DNA of 29,302 nucleotides from JAJYTL01 sp046705265 (lineage in GTDB: Bacteria > Pseudomonadota > Alphaproteobacteria > Ferrovibrionales > Ferrovibrionaceae). Below are positions 15,121-24,400 of this stretch, in pieces. The position numbers and the translations under genes were made by a program. Each line of letters starts with the position of its first letter. The first letter of the stretch is position 1. Below the pieces are notes generated by a model. The model was not told the origin of the DNA. It searched no databases and was given only the letters and a program-made list of their open reading frames with translations. The stretch is from assembly GCA_046705265.1 (NCBI GenBank), contig JBJKQL010000152.1:1-29302 (forward strand). Direction: 5' to 3'.

Positions 15121-16124
15121 TGTACGTGCTGCCCGAATTCGAACTTCTTCGGCCCACGACTTTGGAAGAGGTCTTGGCGGCGCGCGCGCGATACCCGGAA
15201 AGCCGCCTGCTTGGCGGCGGCACCGACCTTATGGTCAATATCCGCCGCGGCATCGAAGCGCCGCCGGTCCTCATCGCCATGAGCGGGGTTGCCGAGTTGC
15301 ACGCTATCGACGTAACGCCCGAGGCGATATCGGTCGGTGCCTCGGTAAGGCTTTGCGAGCTTGCGGCCCACGACGGCGTCAAGACGCTCTCTCCGGTCAT
15401 CGCCGAAGCGGCGAACGAGATTGCCGGACCGACCCAGCGCATGATGGGCACCGTCGGCGGCAACCTCTGCCTCGATACCCGCTGCATCTATTATAACCAG
15501 AGCGAGTGGTGGCGTAGCGCCAACCGGCACTGCCTGAAAACCACGGGCGATATGTGTCATGTGGCGCCGAAAAGCCGCGGCATCTGCTTCGCCACTTTCA
15601 GCGGCGACTTGGCACCTGCCTTCCTCGCGTTGGATACAGAGGTCACCTTGCTCGGGCCTCAGGGCTTGCGCCGGATTCCCCTCGCCGATCTCTATATTGG
15701 CCATGCGCGCCAGGACGGTTCGACCGGAGATGGCAAGCATTATCTCTCGCTGCGCCCGGGAGAGTTCGTCACCAAGGTCACGGCACGGACCTTACATGGC
15801 CTTCGCTCTGCTTATCGCAAGATTCGCATTCGCCGATCGATCGAATATCCCGTCGCCGGCGTCGCGGTTGCGCTCAGGCGAAATGGCAATACGCTGACCG
15901 ACCTACGCGTCGCCTTCACCGGCACCAACCCCCGTCCCGTGCGGCTGGACGGCACGAGTGCGCTCTGCGGCAGTCCGCTCGACGAGGGATTCTACCAAAG
16001 GCTCGACGATCTGGTGCGCGATCAAGTCATGGCGATGAAGACGACATTCACCCCCGGCCATTATCGCCGGCGCGTTGCCAGCGTGTTGGCACGCCGCCTA
16101 GTAACGGAACTCTTTACCGGCTGA
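15120..16124 (+). CDS. hcrB: FAD subunit with extra [4Fe-4S] insert, 4-hydroxybenzoyl-CoA reductase beta-like
   Basis: This 334-residue CoxM/HcrB-type subunit has the FAD motifs LLGGGTDLMVN (31-41) and TVGGNLCLDTRC. Between about residues 118 and 160 it holds an insert with C122, C138, C146 and C156 (RCIYYNQSEWW, RHCLK, DMCHVAP, GICFA). That loop, carrying one additional [4Fe-4S] cluster, is the known distinguishing feature of 4-hydroxybenzoyl-CoA reductase among molybdenum hydroxylases. The spacing here matches what I recall for the Thauera enzyme almost residue for residue. The cluster is thought to help accept low-potential electrons from ferredoxin. The start overlaps the large-subunit stop (TAATG). 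The gene ends the operon and converges on the CBS-domain gene. Confidence 0.88.
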   Translation: MYVLPEFELLRPTTLEEVLAARARYPESRLLGGGTDLMVNIRRGIEAPPVLIAMSGVAELHAIDVTPEAISVGASVRLCELAAHDGVKTLSPVIAEAANEIAGPTQRMMGTVGGNLCLDTRCIYYNQSEWWRSANRHCLKTTGDMCHVAPKSRGICFATFSGDLAPAFLALDTEVTLLGPQGLRRIPLADLYIGHARQDGSTGDGKHYLSLRPGEFVTKVTARTLHGLRSAYRKIRIRRSIEYPVAGVAVALRRNGNTLTDLRVAFTGTNPRPVRLDGTSALCGSPLDEGFYQRLDDLVRDQVMAMKTTFTPGHYRRRVASVLARRLVTELFTG

Positions 16125-16189
16125 CGTTGAACGCCCCGGCCGCAGTCACGCGGCGCGACGTGCGATTTTCACTCGCTTCACAAAGCCGG

Positions 16190-16627
16190 TCAGGCAGCGA
16201 CTTCGGCGTGATCGCGACTGCTTCCCGCTCCCCTGCCCTGCTGCAGCTTGATCACATCATGAACGCCGACGATGCCGATCAGGGTGTACCCCTCGATGAC
16301 GGGCATATAGGACAAGCCGTGGCGGTCCATGAGATCGAGAACATGGGCCAGGCTATCGTTCGGGCTGCACGATATGAATTTACGCGCCATGGCAGCGCGT
16401 ACGGGTTGCTTAAGCGCCGCCGGCCCGCGCTCGGCAAGCGCCACGATAACATCACGCTCCGCGATCGTGCCAAGGACCGTGTCATGCTCCGTTCGGCATA
16501 TGTCCTTGACGACCAGCATTCCGACATTGTCGTCCCGCATGACCTGAAGTGCCGCAGCAACAGTTTCGGCAGCCGAAACCGTGCTGATCCGTGTTTGGCT
16601 AATCCGAAGCAGCTCTCCGATCTTCAT
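16190..16627 (-). CDS. two-CBS-domain protein
   Basis: From the ATG at 16627, which follows AGGAGAAG at good distance, the protein has 145 residues made of a single CBS pair. Domain one runs about 8-65 (ISTVSAAETVAAALQVMRDD, GMLVVKD, VLGTIAERDVI) and domain two about 75-132 (FISCSPNDSLAHVLDLMDRH, YMPVIEGYTLIGIVGVHDVI). Such stand-alone pairs usually bind adenine nucleotides and regulate a partner enzyme or channel, which cannot be identified here. Longer frames upstream to 16729 lack a ribosome site. It is monocistronic, convergent with hcrB. Confidence 0.85.
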   Translation of the reverse strand: MKIGELLRISQTRISTVSAAETVAAALQVMRDDNVGMLVVKDICRTEHDTVLGTIAERDVIVALAERGPAALKQPVRAAMARKFISCSPNDSLAHVLDLMDRHGLSYMPVIEGYTLIGIVGVHDVIKLQQGRGAGSSRDHAEVAA

Positions 16628-17042
16628 CGCTCTTCTCCTGGCCCGGCGTTGCGACGAAGTCGTCGCAGTCCACGGCACCATAGCGCTTCCGATAGCACAC
16701 AGATTGGCATACCACATTCGAAATGTCAATTTCTAATATATGGTGTACAGATTGTTAACAACCACGCGTTATTATTTCGTTGTGGCAAGACACCGCCCGC
16801 CCGGATGCGTGTCCCGCGGTCGGCCGGGTGAAAGCGTCAGGTCGCAATAACGCGGTGTTTTGCCCCGCGCCGCCACATCAGCCGCGGTTTTGATATCGGA
16901 AGGCGCAAAACCCAAGACACCTCAGCGCCAGCGCCTCTCTATCGGGAGGCACCGGCTGAGGACTCTGTCCCGGAACCCTCGCCTTTTGCCTCACCCCCCC
17001 CAAGAAACCGTTCTAAAGAGAGGGGCTGAGCGGGTTGGGCGC
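16628..17042. other. intergenic region between carbonic anhydrase and CBS genes
   Basis: This 415-base stretch holds no recognisable gene. It contains the AT-rich upstream region of the CBS gene around 16700-16775 (with a TTGACA hexamer on the minus strand near 16722 but no good partner box) and the hairpin at 16920-16961 that probably ends the carbonic anhydrase transcript. The rest shows nothing I can name. Confidence 0.5.
16920..16961 (-). terminator. long hairpin downstream of carbonic anhydrase gene
   Basis: Outer arms CCTCAGC/GCTGAGG (16920-16926 and 16955-16961) and inner arms GCCTC/GAGGC (16933-16937 and 16946-16950) form an interrupted hairpin. On the minus strand it is followed by TGTCTTGGGTTTTG. 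It lies about 80 bases after the carbonic anhydrase stop and is a probable terminator. Confidence 0.55.
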
Positions 17043-17693
17043 CTAATCCGTATTGGGTAAAGGCTGGAATTGCCCGCTCGCGGGATCACGCACCAGAAGC
17101 CGGCCAGAGGCGACGCCGAAATAAGCCCCATGCAGCTTTAGTTCACCTGCTTCGACGCGACGGCGCACATAGGGGAAGGTCATCAGATGATCGAGGCTGA
17201 GATCGACCGAGGCCAGCTCTAGATCGTGCAGATAGCTACCGTCGTCATCCGCCCGGCGAGGGCCGAGGCGCTTTGCCGCTGGCGCTATCTGTGACATCCA
17301 GCGTCCGATGAAGTCGCCGGGCGAGAGCGGCGCTTGCTCATCCGCGAAGGCGCGGATGCCACCGCACGAGGCGTGACCGAGCACGACAATGTGCTTAACG
17401 TTCAGCGCCTGCACGCCGAATTCGAGCGCAGCGCTTGTACCGTGCTGCGAATCGCGGCCCGCCTCGTAAGGCGGCACCAAATTGGCCACGTTCCGCACGA
17501 CCAAGAGTTCGCCGGGCGCGGCATCGAAAATCACCTCCGGCGAGACTCGGGAGTCGATGCAGCCGACGACCATGATCTCCGGTTTTTGGCCGGTTTTCGC
17601 CAGCATCTCATACCGCGAGCGTTCGGCCACAAACCGGCCATTGAGAAAAGCCTTGTATCCGTCAGAAAGTCGCTTTGGAATCACGATGATCAC
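17043..17693 (-). CDS. beta-class carbonic anhydrase
   Basis: This protein of up to 216 residues has all beta-class zinc and catalytic residues: C45, D47 and R49 in VVGCIDSRVSPE, then H107 and C110 in LGHASCGG. VVRNVANLVPP and EFGVQALNVKHIVV are typical. It interconverts CO2 and bicarbonate in the cytoplasm, supplying bicarbonate to carboxylases or handling CO2 from formate oxidation; an fds gene lies at the right edge of the window. The longest frame starts at a GTG at 17693; a GTG at 17684, eight bases after GGAG, gives a slightly shorter protein and may be the true start. A hairpin follows the gene. Confidence 0.93.
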   Translation of the reverse strand: MIIVIPKRLSDGYKAFLNGRFVAERSRYEMLAKTGQKPEIMVVGCIDSRVSPEVIFDAAPGELLVVRNVANLVPPYEAGRDSQHGTSAALEFGVQALNVKHIVVLGHASCGGIRAFADEQAPLSPGDFIGRWMSQIAPAAKRLGPRRADDDGSYLHDLELASVDLSLDHLMTFPYVRRRVEAGELKLHGAYFGVASGRLLVRDPASGQFQPLPNTD

Positions 17694-17852
17694 TCCAATC
17701 TTCGGTTACCAACATCAGCGCGGCGTGATTGTTTGCCGCAGGTTCATTCGGTCTCATTCGTTGCCGCAGGAGACCCGGGTTCCACGCGAAACATTGTGGT
17801 CGTACCTTCTGCCCCGCCTTGCCACGACGCGATACGGCCGTGTAATAGGTCA

Positions 17853-18632
17853 TTATCGCGCTCGCAAGACGGCATTCGCCACCTCCACGAAGCCGGTGCC
17901 ACCCGGCCCCTTGGTCACCCAGCGCGGTGGGTTGCGCAGCTGACTCTCGGATTTCTTGATCGTCGAGACCCCCGCCGAATAAGGAAAGAATTCGAACATC
18001 GGCTCGTCGTTGACGGAATCGCCAACATAAAAAAACGCCTCGCGTTCCGCCCCGAGATCCATAGCGAACAGTTCGGCCATCATGCGTCGGGACATCTCGA
18101 GCTTATTGAACTCCCCGTACCAAGCGAGAACCCAGAGAGAGTTGACGGTGCAATTTGCTCCTACGTTCCGCCACTCCTTGGTAAGGCGAGCGGTCACTTT
18201 GGAAACGGCGATGTTGGCGGACTCGATGGCGTAAGTAGTTTCACGGTAGCGCTGATCCCAGGATGTCCTCGCGCCAGCCGCCCCCGCGATTATGCGCCTC
18301 GCCGCCTCACATAAACGGGTCATGTTGCGCTCCACGTCAAGCTCCGAGAGCCAAAGGCCACGGCGCATCCCGTCTGCTTCCCACCGAAAATAAAGACCGC
18401 CGTTCTCGCCAATAACGCCGTCGACGGGCCACATGCGCGCGATCAGGTCGCACCATCCCGCGGATGCGCCGGTGACGGGAATCACCTTGATGCCAGCGTC
18501 ATGCAGTCTGGCTACGGCAAAATAGGTCTCGGGGTGAAGGCGTCCTTCGCAGGTCAGCGTATCGTCGAGATCAGTCAGCACAAAGCGGATGCCGCGGGCG
18601 ACGGCGGGGGAAAGTCCATCGAACGGTATCAT
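17853..18632 (-). CDS. HAD-superfamily phosphatase (Cof/SPP-like, subclass IIB)
   Basis: From the ATG at 18632, preceded by GAGGAA, the protein has 259 residues. Motif I is LTDLDDTLTCEG (nucleophile D21, acid D23), motif II is VIPVTGASAG, and motif IV is VGDSVNDEPMF, with lysine in EFNKLEMSRRM as motif III. The long middle cap, GVIGENGGLYF onward, fits subclass IIB, which contains sugar-phosphate phosphatases such as sucrose-phosphate, trehalose-phosphate and mannosyl-3-phosphoglycerate phosphatases. The substrate is not evident. A longer start at 18671 adds 13 polar residues without a better ribosome site. It stands between the carbonic anhydrase and the efflux operon, with no obvious functional link to either. 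Confidence 0.85.
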   Translation of the reverse strand: MIPFDGLSPAVARGIRFVLTDLDDTLTCEGRLHPETYFAVARLHDAGIKVIPVTGASAGWCDLIARMWPVDGVIGENGGLYFRWEADGMRRGLWLSELDVERNMTRLCEAARRIIAGAAGARTSWDQRYRETTYAIESANIAVSKVTARLTKEWRNVGANCTVNSLWVLAWYGEFNKLEMSRRMMAELFAMDLGAEREAFFYVGDSVNDEPMFEFFPYSAGVSTIKKSESQLRNPPRWVTKGPGGTGFVEVANAVLRAR

Positions 18633-18798
18633 TCCCGCTTCCTCGCCATCGCGTTTGCTCTTTCCCGGCAAAGCCGAGAATCACGGAACCGTGCCGGCGC
18701 CGGAGAACGGCCGTGCCTCTGATCTTCCCCCGAGACGATAGCGTCGACACAGTTCGCCGCATCAACGGCCGCCGTCAGATCGCCGAAGTGTCTGGCCG

Positions 18799-21700
18799 CT
18801 ACTCGGCCGCCTTCTCCTTGAATCGCCGCGCCGCTTTTTTCACTGCCGACACGGCCGGCACGGGGCGCTCGCGGCTCACGAGCGCGATCAGCACCGGCAT
18901 GACAAGCAGCACGAGCGGCAACTGCACGACGATCCCCGCGATGATGGCGATTGCGAGCGGCTGGAGCATCTGATCGCCCGAACCACTGATCGCCGCGCCG
19001 AGCGGCAACAGGGCGAGGATCATCGCCAGTGTGCTCATCGTAATCGGCCGCAACCTGTTGAGCGCCGCCTCGTAGATCGCCTGCCTCGGCGGCATGGTTT
19101 TCACGAGCATCTGGTATTCGGAGACCAGGAAGATCGCCATCTCCGTTGCGATGCCGATGATCATCACCATGCCCATCATCGCCGTGATGTTGAGCTCGAC
19201 CCCGGTCAACCAGAGACCAGTATAAACCGCGCCGGTCGACAACAGCGCGGTCGAGATGATGATGACCGGAATGGAGAACCGCTCGTAGAGGAAGAGCAGT
19301 AGAACGAATTCCGCGATGATAGCGTAGATGGCAACCTTGATCATGCCGTCGACCGCGATCTGCTGCTGCTTATAAGCGCCACCCAACGTGTAGTACACGC
19401 CCGACGGCAGTAGCCCTGGCTGATCGAGAACCTTCTTTATCCCGGCGATGGTCGAGCCAAGGTCGTGCCCGCCGCCGATGTCGGCCGTCACGGGCACGAT
19501 CTGCGCTAGGTTCTCGCGGAACAGCTCGGGCTGGCCGGCAACGAACTTGACGCGCGCGACGGTTCCCAGCCGGAAGACGTGCCCATCCGGCGCGCGAAGC
19601 GGCAGATCTTGGAGTTCGCGGCGATAGATCTCGGGACCTTGCCGACTGAACGGGGCGTGCGACCACAGTCGGACTCCCACATCCTGCACCGTGCCCAAAT
19701 ATTGGGTAACCACGGAGCCGTGAAGGTAACGATTGACCTGGGCTTCGACCTCGGTCGGTGTGACGCCGTTCAACTGGGCGGCCGCTGGATTGACCCGGAT
19801 TCTCAGCGCGTCGCCGGCCGGGACCACGCCGCTATTCACCGAGGACCCCACGATACCAGGCACCTTCGAGACCGCGTCCGCAACATTGTTCGCGACATCA
19901 CCAAGAATGCTTGGGTTCTTTGCGCTCAAGTTGATGACCACCGGTTCCCGGCGCCCCACCATGTCCCCGATCATGTCGCCGAGAAGCTGGTGAGGGTCGG
20001 TATCGATGCCCGGCACTTTCGCGGTGATCTGATTGTTGATCTGATCCATCACCTTCCAGATATTCGGCCGCTTGTCGGGAGGGATCAGACGAACGAAATA
20101 ATCACCCTGATAGGCCTCGTTGAGGTCGCCACCCAGCCCGGCGCCGAGTCGCCGCGAATAGGCGTAGACGTAGGGATTTTTCCGCAGAATCGCATCGACC
20201 TGTTCAAGCTCGCGGTTGCTTTCAAGCAACGACGTGCCGGGCGCGGTCTGATAGTCGATGACGAAACCGCCTTCGTCCATCCGCGGCAGGAAGCCGGTGC
20301 CGACATGGGTATACCCGGCATAGCCAATGATGACCAAGGCGCCGACGCCGACGCCGATCAGCCAGGGACGGGCGAGAAGTATGCGGAGAGCGCGGCCATG
20401 AATGCGTTTCGTCGGCGTTTCGCGTCCATGGGAGGGATCGTGCCATTTCGAGAAGTCGATGATGCCATGTGCGAGCAAAGGCGCGATGAGCGCGGTCAAC
20501 CCATAGGAAATGATCAGGGACGACGCCATTGTGAGCGAGAGGAACTTGAAGAACGCGCCGGTGACCCCTGAAAGAAACGCCAGCGGAACGAACATGATAA
20601 TGGTGGCGAGAGAAGAGCCGGTGAGCGGCGAGAGGAACTCCCTGGCCGAGCCCAGCACCACCCGGTGCGGTTCGCTCAAGCCCGGAACGCCCGCGCGTCG
20701 GGCGATCTGCTCGATCATCACGATAACGTCGTCGATCAAAAGGCCGATTGCCGCGGCAACGCCGCCCAGCGTCATGATATTGAAAGTCAACCCAAGGAGG
20801 TGGAGCAGAAGAATGGTGATCAGGACCGACATCGGCACCACGAACATGGCGACCAGGGTTGCGCGCCAGTTGCGTAGAAAGCCGAGGATCACCAGCCCGG
20901 CGAAGACCAGTCCGATCACGATGGCTTCCTCCACCGCCGCGATCGAGGATCGCACGAGCTGGGTCTGGTCGTACCACTTGTAGAGCTTGATCGCCTTCGG
21001 CTGCTTCTTCATGAAGGCCGCGAGCCGGGCGCTCACCTCGTCGGCGAGCTGCACGGAGGAAGCGTTATCCTGCTGGTAGACGTTGATTTCGACCGAAGGG
21101 TGCCCGTTGTCGTTTACGATCAGCCACTGCGGCACCGATCCCATCTTGACTGTCGCGACATCGCCAAGGCGCACGATCCCGCCGTTGCCGGTGCGCAACA
21201 TCACGTTCTTCACCGACTGCACCGATTTGAACGCGTCGTTATTGATCACGAGGTAGAGGAGGTCGTTGTCCTCGACCCGGCCAACGGTGTGGAGCGTGTT
21301 GGTGGCAGCGATCGCGTCTTTGACATCGGCCATCGTCAGGCCATAGGAGTGAAGCGCCTGCGGCGTGACATGGACCTGGACTTCGGGTGTCTCGCCGCCG
21401 AGAACGCCAACTTTACGGATGCCTGGAATGCCCGTCAGCAACGGCACAATTTGATATTTAGCGAGTTCGCGCAAAGTCGAAGACGGAATCGTGTTGGAGA
21501 ACAGCGAATACGACGCGAACGGCATGAGGATGTCCGGGCTCATTTGCAGCACGTCGTAGGTCGTTCCCGCCGGCAGGTCGGGCAGCTTCTGGGCGTAGGC
21601 TGCCTGCACAGCGAGGAACTTCCGGGTCATGTCCGATCCCCACGGGAAATCGATGAAGATTTCCGCCGAACCGCGGGACGTCGTCGATTCAACGTTGACG

Positions 21701-21930
21701 GCCCCCGGCACCGCGCGACCGACTTCCTCCAAGGGCTCCGTCACGTCGACCAGCATCTGCTTCGCAGGCATGCTGCCAGTTGATACTTCGATGCGGATGC
21801 GTGGAAAACTGACTACAGGGAAAAGGCCCATCGGCAACGTAATGGTGGCGTAGAGCCCAGCCAACGCGAGAGCGAAGGCAATAAAAAGAAGGGAGCGGCG
21901 ATGGCGCTCGACAAAATCGACGAAGGTCAT
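18799..21930 (-). CDS. RND-family efflux pump inner-membrane permease
   Basis: This 1043-residue protein has the standard RND plan: helix 1 near 12-32, a large periplasmic loop, helices 2-6 at about 335-475, a second periplasmic loop, and helices 8-12 near the end. Helix 4 carries the proton-relay pair D400-D401 in IGLLIDDVIVMIEQ. It lacks the DFG-x3-DGAVVMVEN pattern of heavy-metal pumps (CzcA/CusA), so it sits nearer the multidrug/solvent branch. It drives proton-coupled export with the fusion protein and outer-membrane factor encoded upstream. The start overlaps the fusion-protein stop as ATGA. The C-terminal tail is short and basic (KKAARRFKEKAAE). The substrate is unknown. Confidence 0.92.
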   Translation of the reverse strand: MTFVDFVERHRRSLLFIAFALALAGLYATITLPMGLFPVVSFPRIRIEVSTGSMPAKQMLVDVTEPLEEVGRAVPGAVNVESTTSRGSAEIFIDFPWGSDMTRKFLAVQAAYAQKLPDLPAGTTYDVLQMSPDILMPFASYSLFSNTIPSSTLRELAKYQIVPLLTGIPGIRKVGVLGGETPEVQVHVTPQALHSYGLTMADVKDAIAATNTLHTVGRVEDNDLLYLVINNDAFKSVQSVKNVMLRTGNGGIVRLGDVATVKMGSVPQWLIVNDNGHPSVEINVYQQDNASSVQLADEVSARLAAFMKKQPKAIKLYKWYDQTQLVRSSIAAVEEAIVIGLVFAGLVILGFLRNWRATLVAMFVVPMSVLITILLLHLLGLTFNIMTLGGVAAAIGLLIDDVIVMIEQIARRAGVPGLSEPHRVVLGSAREFLSPLTGSSLATIIMFVPLAFLSGVTGAFFKFLSLTMASSLIISYGLTALIAPLLAHGIIDFSKWHDPSHGRETPTKRIHGRALRILLARPWLIGVGVGALVIIGYAGYTHVGTGFLPRMDEGGFVIDYQTAPGTSLLESNRELEQVDAILRKNPYVYAYSRRLGAGLGGDLNEAYQGDYFVRLIPPDKRPNIWKVMDQINNQITAKVPGIDTDPHQLLGDMIGDMVGRREPVVINLSAKNPSILGDVANNVADAVSKVPGIVGSSVNSGVVPAGDALRIRVNPAAAQLNGVTPTEVEAQVNRYLHGSVVTQYLGTVQDVGVRLWSHAPFSRQGPEIYRRELQDLPLRAPDGHVFRLGTVARVKFVAGQPELFRENLAQIVPVTADIGGGHDLGSTIAGIKKVLDQPGLLPSGVYYTLGGAYKQQQIAVDGMIKVAIYAIIAEFVLLLFLYERFSIPVIIISTALLSTGAVYTGLWLTGVELNITAMMGMVMIIGIATEMAIFLVSEYQMLVKTMPPRQAIYEAALNRLRPITMSTLAMILALLPLGAAISGSGDQMLQPLAIAIIAGIVVQLPLVLLVMPVLIALVSRERPVPAVSAVKKAARRFKEKAAE

Positions 21931-23030
21931 TTGCCGGTCTTTCCGTTCGACGGAGATGACTTCGCGTCAGCGACCCGAAGTTTCATGCCGTTATCGAGTT
22001 GGTAATTTCCCGCCAATACCACGGGCGCCTCGGCGACGAGCGGTCCCTCGACCACGTCCATGTTGCCATCTGAACCGAGCACCCGCACTGCGACTTTCTT
22101 CGCGGTCATGTTTTTCATCGCCTGCACGATGTAGGGATGGCCGCTGTCGTTCACGAGGATCGCCGGATGGGGAACGACATAGCCCATTTTTTCGCCAATG
22201 GTGATGGTGGCGCGCACCGTCTCGCCAACGATAAGCCGGCCGCGCGGAAACCCGATCTGCACCGGAACTTGCCCGTTCGCGCTGTCGACCACGGCCGAAC
22301 GCAACAGGACCCGGCCCGGAACGGTGCTCGCATCCTCGGTGACCGGCGCGAGTGTCACGGCATTGCCGGCCCGCACGGAAAGCGCCTGTGCCGGATTGAC
22401 GCCGACGGTGACGACGAGCCCGCTCGGCCGCGCCAATTCAACGAGTGACTGCCCCTGACTCACGGCCGAGCCGGGACCAGCGCTGATTTTAGTCACGATT
22501 GCATCAAAGGGAGCCTTATAGGTGTGCGGTCCGTCGGCGCCCTCCTCGGTCAATGCGGCGAGGGACGATTTTGCGTCGGCCAAGTCTTTCTCGGCGGCAG
22601 CCAATTCGGGCAGCGTGGTAAGATGCACTTTCACCAGCGAGCGGTCGCGATCCACAAGCTGCTGAGTAACTTTGACCGCAACCTGCGCCTGCTTATAGGC
22701 CGCTCGCGAGTCCGGCGTCGGCACCAGGGTGACGATCGGCGCTCCCTTCGGGACTTCCTGGCCGAACTGCACCGCCAAGCGTTCCACCCGCGCGGCGACC
22801 GGCGCCGTGATGACCCGCTTCGCCGTTTCCGAAGCCTGCACGTGGCCGAAAGCATTGATCCGGATCGGCAGGCGGCCCCGGCGGAGCGGGACGACGTGGA
22901 CCAGTGCGCTGATGTTATCACCCGCATCCTGAGCCATCGCCGAGAGGGGGGCAAGGGCGCAGAGCGCCGCCACAAGCACGCAAAATCGTTTCATGTTCGA
23001 CAGCCGTTTCTCGTTCGTGGGCAAGTTCAT
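21927..23030 (-). CDS. RND efflux membrane-fusion (periplasmic adaptor) protein
   Basis: This 367-residue adaptor has an N-terminal signal (MKRFCVLVAALCALAPLSAMA, from residue 13). A lipoyl-like half domain follows with ITAPVAARVERLAVQFGQEVPKGAPI, then a short helical hairpin (about 105-160), the second half lipoyl motif YKAPFDAIVTKISAGPGSAVSQGQSLVELA, and beta-barrel and membrane-proximal domains. It links the inner-membrane pump to the TolC-type channel. The ATG at 23030 overlaps the upstream stop (ATGA) and follows AAGGAGG, so I keep it over the internal ATG at 22994, although only the latter sits directly at the signal peptide. The alpha hairpin is short for a multidrug adaptor. Confidence 0.9.
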   Translation of the reverse strand: MNLPTNEKRLSNMKRFCVLVAALCALAPLSAMAQDAGDNISALVHVVPLRRGRLPIRINAFGHVQASETAKRVITAPVAARVERLAVQFGQEVPKGAPIVTLVPTPDSRAAYKQAQVAVKVTQQLVDRDRSLVKVHLTTLPELAAAEKDLADAKSSLAALTEEGADGPHTYKAPFDAIVTKISAGPGSAVSQGQSLVELARPSGLVVTVGVNPAQALSVRAGNAVTLAPVTEDASTVPGRVLLRSAVVDSANGQVPVQIGFPRGRLIVGETVRATITIGEKMGYVVPHPAILVNDSGHPYIVQAMKNMTAKKVAVRVLGSDGNMDVVEGPLVAEAPVVLAGNYQLDNGMKLRVADAKSSPSNGKTGK

Positions 23031-24400
23031 GTATGGGCCTCCTTCGCGTCCGGAGGCGGGATCATGGCCTGGGGCAAACCAAGACCAAGCTCAACCGAGA
23101 GCGCGAGCGAATCCTCTTCAAGGGTCCGCTGATAGCCAACCACGTTCAGCTCGCGGTCAAGCACCGTCGTCTCATAATCGACGAGCGATCGCTGGTCGAG
23201 ATTACCTTGGCGATACGCGCGCTCGGCCGCGCCGAGCAGTGCCTTGGCGACCACCGTGGCGCGGCGCGCGCCAGCGAGATTGGCTGCCGCCGTATGCGCA
23301 CGCGCAAGCAGGCTTTGCGCCATTCCCTCCGCCTGATCCAGACGCGCCAGATAATCGGCGTGCAATTGAAGACGGGTCGCTCGGCTGCTCGCGATCTCAC
23401 CCTGGTTGCGGTTGAAGATGGGCAGATCGAAGGTCACCTGCGGGCCGACGCTGACGACATGCGAGGTATCCGAGCCGCCGGAAACGCCAAGGTTCACTGC
23501 CGGAAACTGACCAATAATCGCAGCCCGCACGTCGGATTCGGCGGCGTCATAGCCAAGCCGCAACGCAACCAGATCGGGACGGCGGCTCGGCAACGAGGCG
23601 ATCAAGGGGCCGATGTTGTCGGGCAGCTTCACTGGTGGCGGCGCGGAAATGGCAAAACGCACCGTCGGCCGCAATCCGAGAAGCGCGTCCAGATTTTGCC
23701 AGTCCTTGAGCCGCGACAACCTTGCCGCGGCGAGATCCGATTGCGCGGAAGCCTGGGCCGCGAAGAGCGGCGCCTCCGCCGCGAGGGTCAGGTTGCCGGC
23801 CGCCGTCGCCTGCTGCACCGTATTGACCTCCTCGGTCAAGAGCGCGAGCTCTTGCTTGCGAAAGCGAATTTCACGATCACTGCTGTTGATGTCGATGGCG
23901 AGCAGCCGCGCTTTCTGCGCCACTTGCCATTCCTGCCACAGTGAGCTGGCGCCGACTTGGCCGACGCGGGATTTTGCCGCCGCGACCCGGTACTTGTAGG
24001 TGACGATCGCGCGAATGTCCTGCGAGAGCGACGCGGAATAGGCGTCGGCGTTGGCCGGCCCGCTCACGAGGATGGCATACCCAAGACCGATCGAGGGATT
24101 CGGCAAGAGACTCGCCGTGAGAAGATCGGCGTTCGCCGCCGCGAGCCGCCCCCCCAAGACCCCGAGATCGGGATCATTGAGCACCGCCACAAGGCCGACC
24201 TGGTCAGGCGTCAGGGGCTTCGCGGGATTGAGCTTTTCGGGTGGATCATTGCTCGTCCGCGGCGGCAGGGTGAGATTGAGTTGGGCGAGGCCCGAAGCGA
24301 GATTGGACTGCCTCGAAAGCGCCAAGGGATGATAGGTCGCGCAGCCTGCGAGGCCGACAGCCAGCACCACCGTGCCGGCGCGAAACACGCTCCGGATCAT
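23027..24400 (-). CDS. TolC-family outer-membrane efflux lipoprotein
   Basis: This 457-residue protein has a lipoprotein signal with lipobox LAGC (C20) and two TolC-type repeats rich in long amphipathic helices. Characteristic stretches are SLPSRRPDLVALRLGYDAAESDVRAA (read in parts), FPAVNLGVSGG, FDLPIFNRNQGEIASSRA and the closing helix with YETTVLDRELNVVGYQRTLEED. It forms the outer-membrane duct of the tripartite pump. The ATG at 24400 overlaps the stop of a 43-residue upstream ORF and is probably translated by coupling. The gene order channel-adaptor-pump is that of CzcCBA-like operons, but the pump lacks metal-pump motifs. Confidence 0.9.
   Translation of the reverse strand: MIRSVFRAGTVVLAVGLAGCATYHPLALSRQSNLASGLAQLNLTLPPRTSNDPPEKLNPAKPLTPDQVGLVAVLNDPDLGVLGGRLAAANADLLTASLLPNPSIGLGYAILVSGPANADAYSASLSQDIRAIVTYKYRVAAAKSRVGQVGASSLWQEWQVAQKARLLAIDINSSDREIRFRKQELALLTEEVNTVQQATAAGNLTLAAEAPLFAAQASAQSDLAAARLSRLKDWQNLDALLGLRPTVRFAISAPPPVKLPDNIGPLIASLPSRRPDLVALRLGYDAAESDVRAAIIGQFPAVNLGVSGGSDTSHVVSVGPQVTFDLPIFNRNQGEIASSRATRLQLHADYLARLDQAEGMAQSLLARAHTAAANLAGARRATVVAKALLGAAERAYRQGNLDQRSLVDYETTVLDRELNVVGYQRTLEEDSLALSVELGLGLPQAMIPPPDAKEAHT

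Noticed and set aside
12269..16124. Aerobic carbon monoxide dehydrogenase (coxSLM)
   Set aside because: The large subunit lacks the AYRCSFR active-site motif, the gene order is small-large-medium, and the FAD subunit has the four-cysteine insert of 4-hydroxybenzoyl-CoA reductase.
19579..20571. Long plus-strand frame opposite the RND pump
   Set aside because: It is antisense to conserved RND sequence with low-complexity arginine/aspartate-rich translation and no ribosome site.
18799..24400. Heavy-metal (Czc/Cus) efflux system
   Set aside because: Gene order resembles czcCBA, but the pump has the DD pair in IGLLIDDVIVMIEQ and not the metal-pump helix-4 motif, so metal specificity is not supported.
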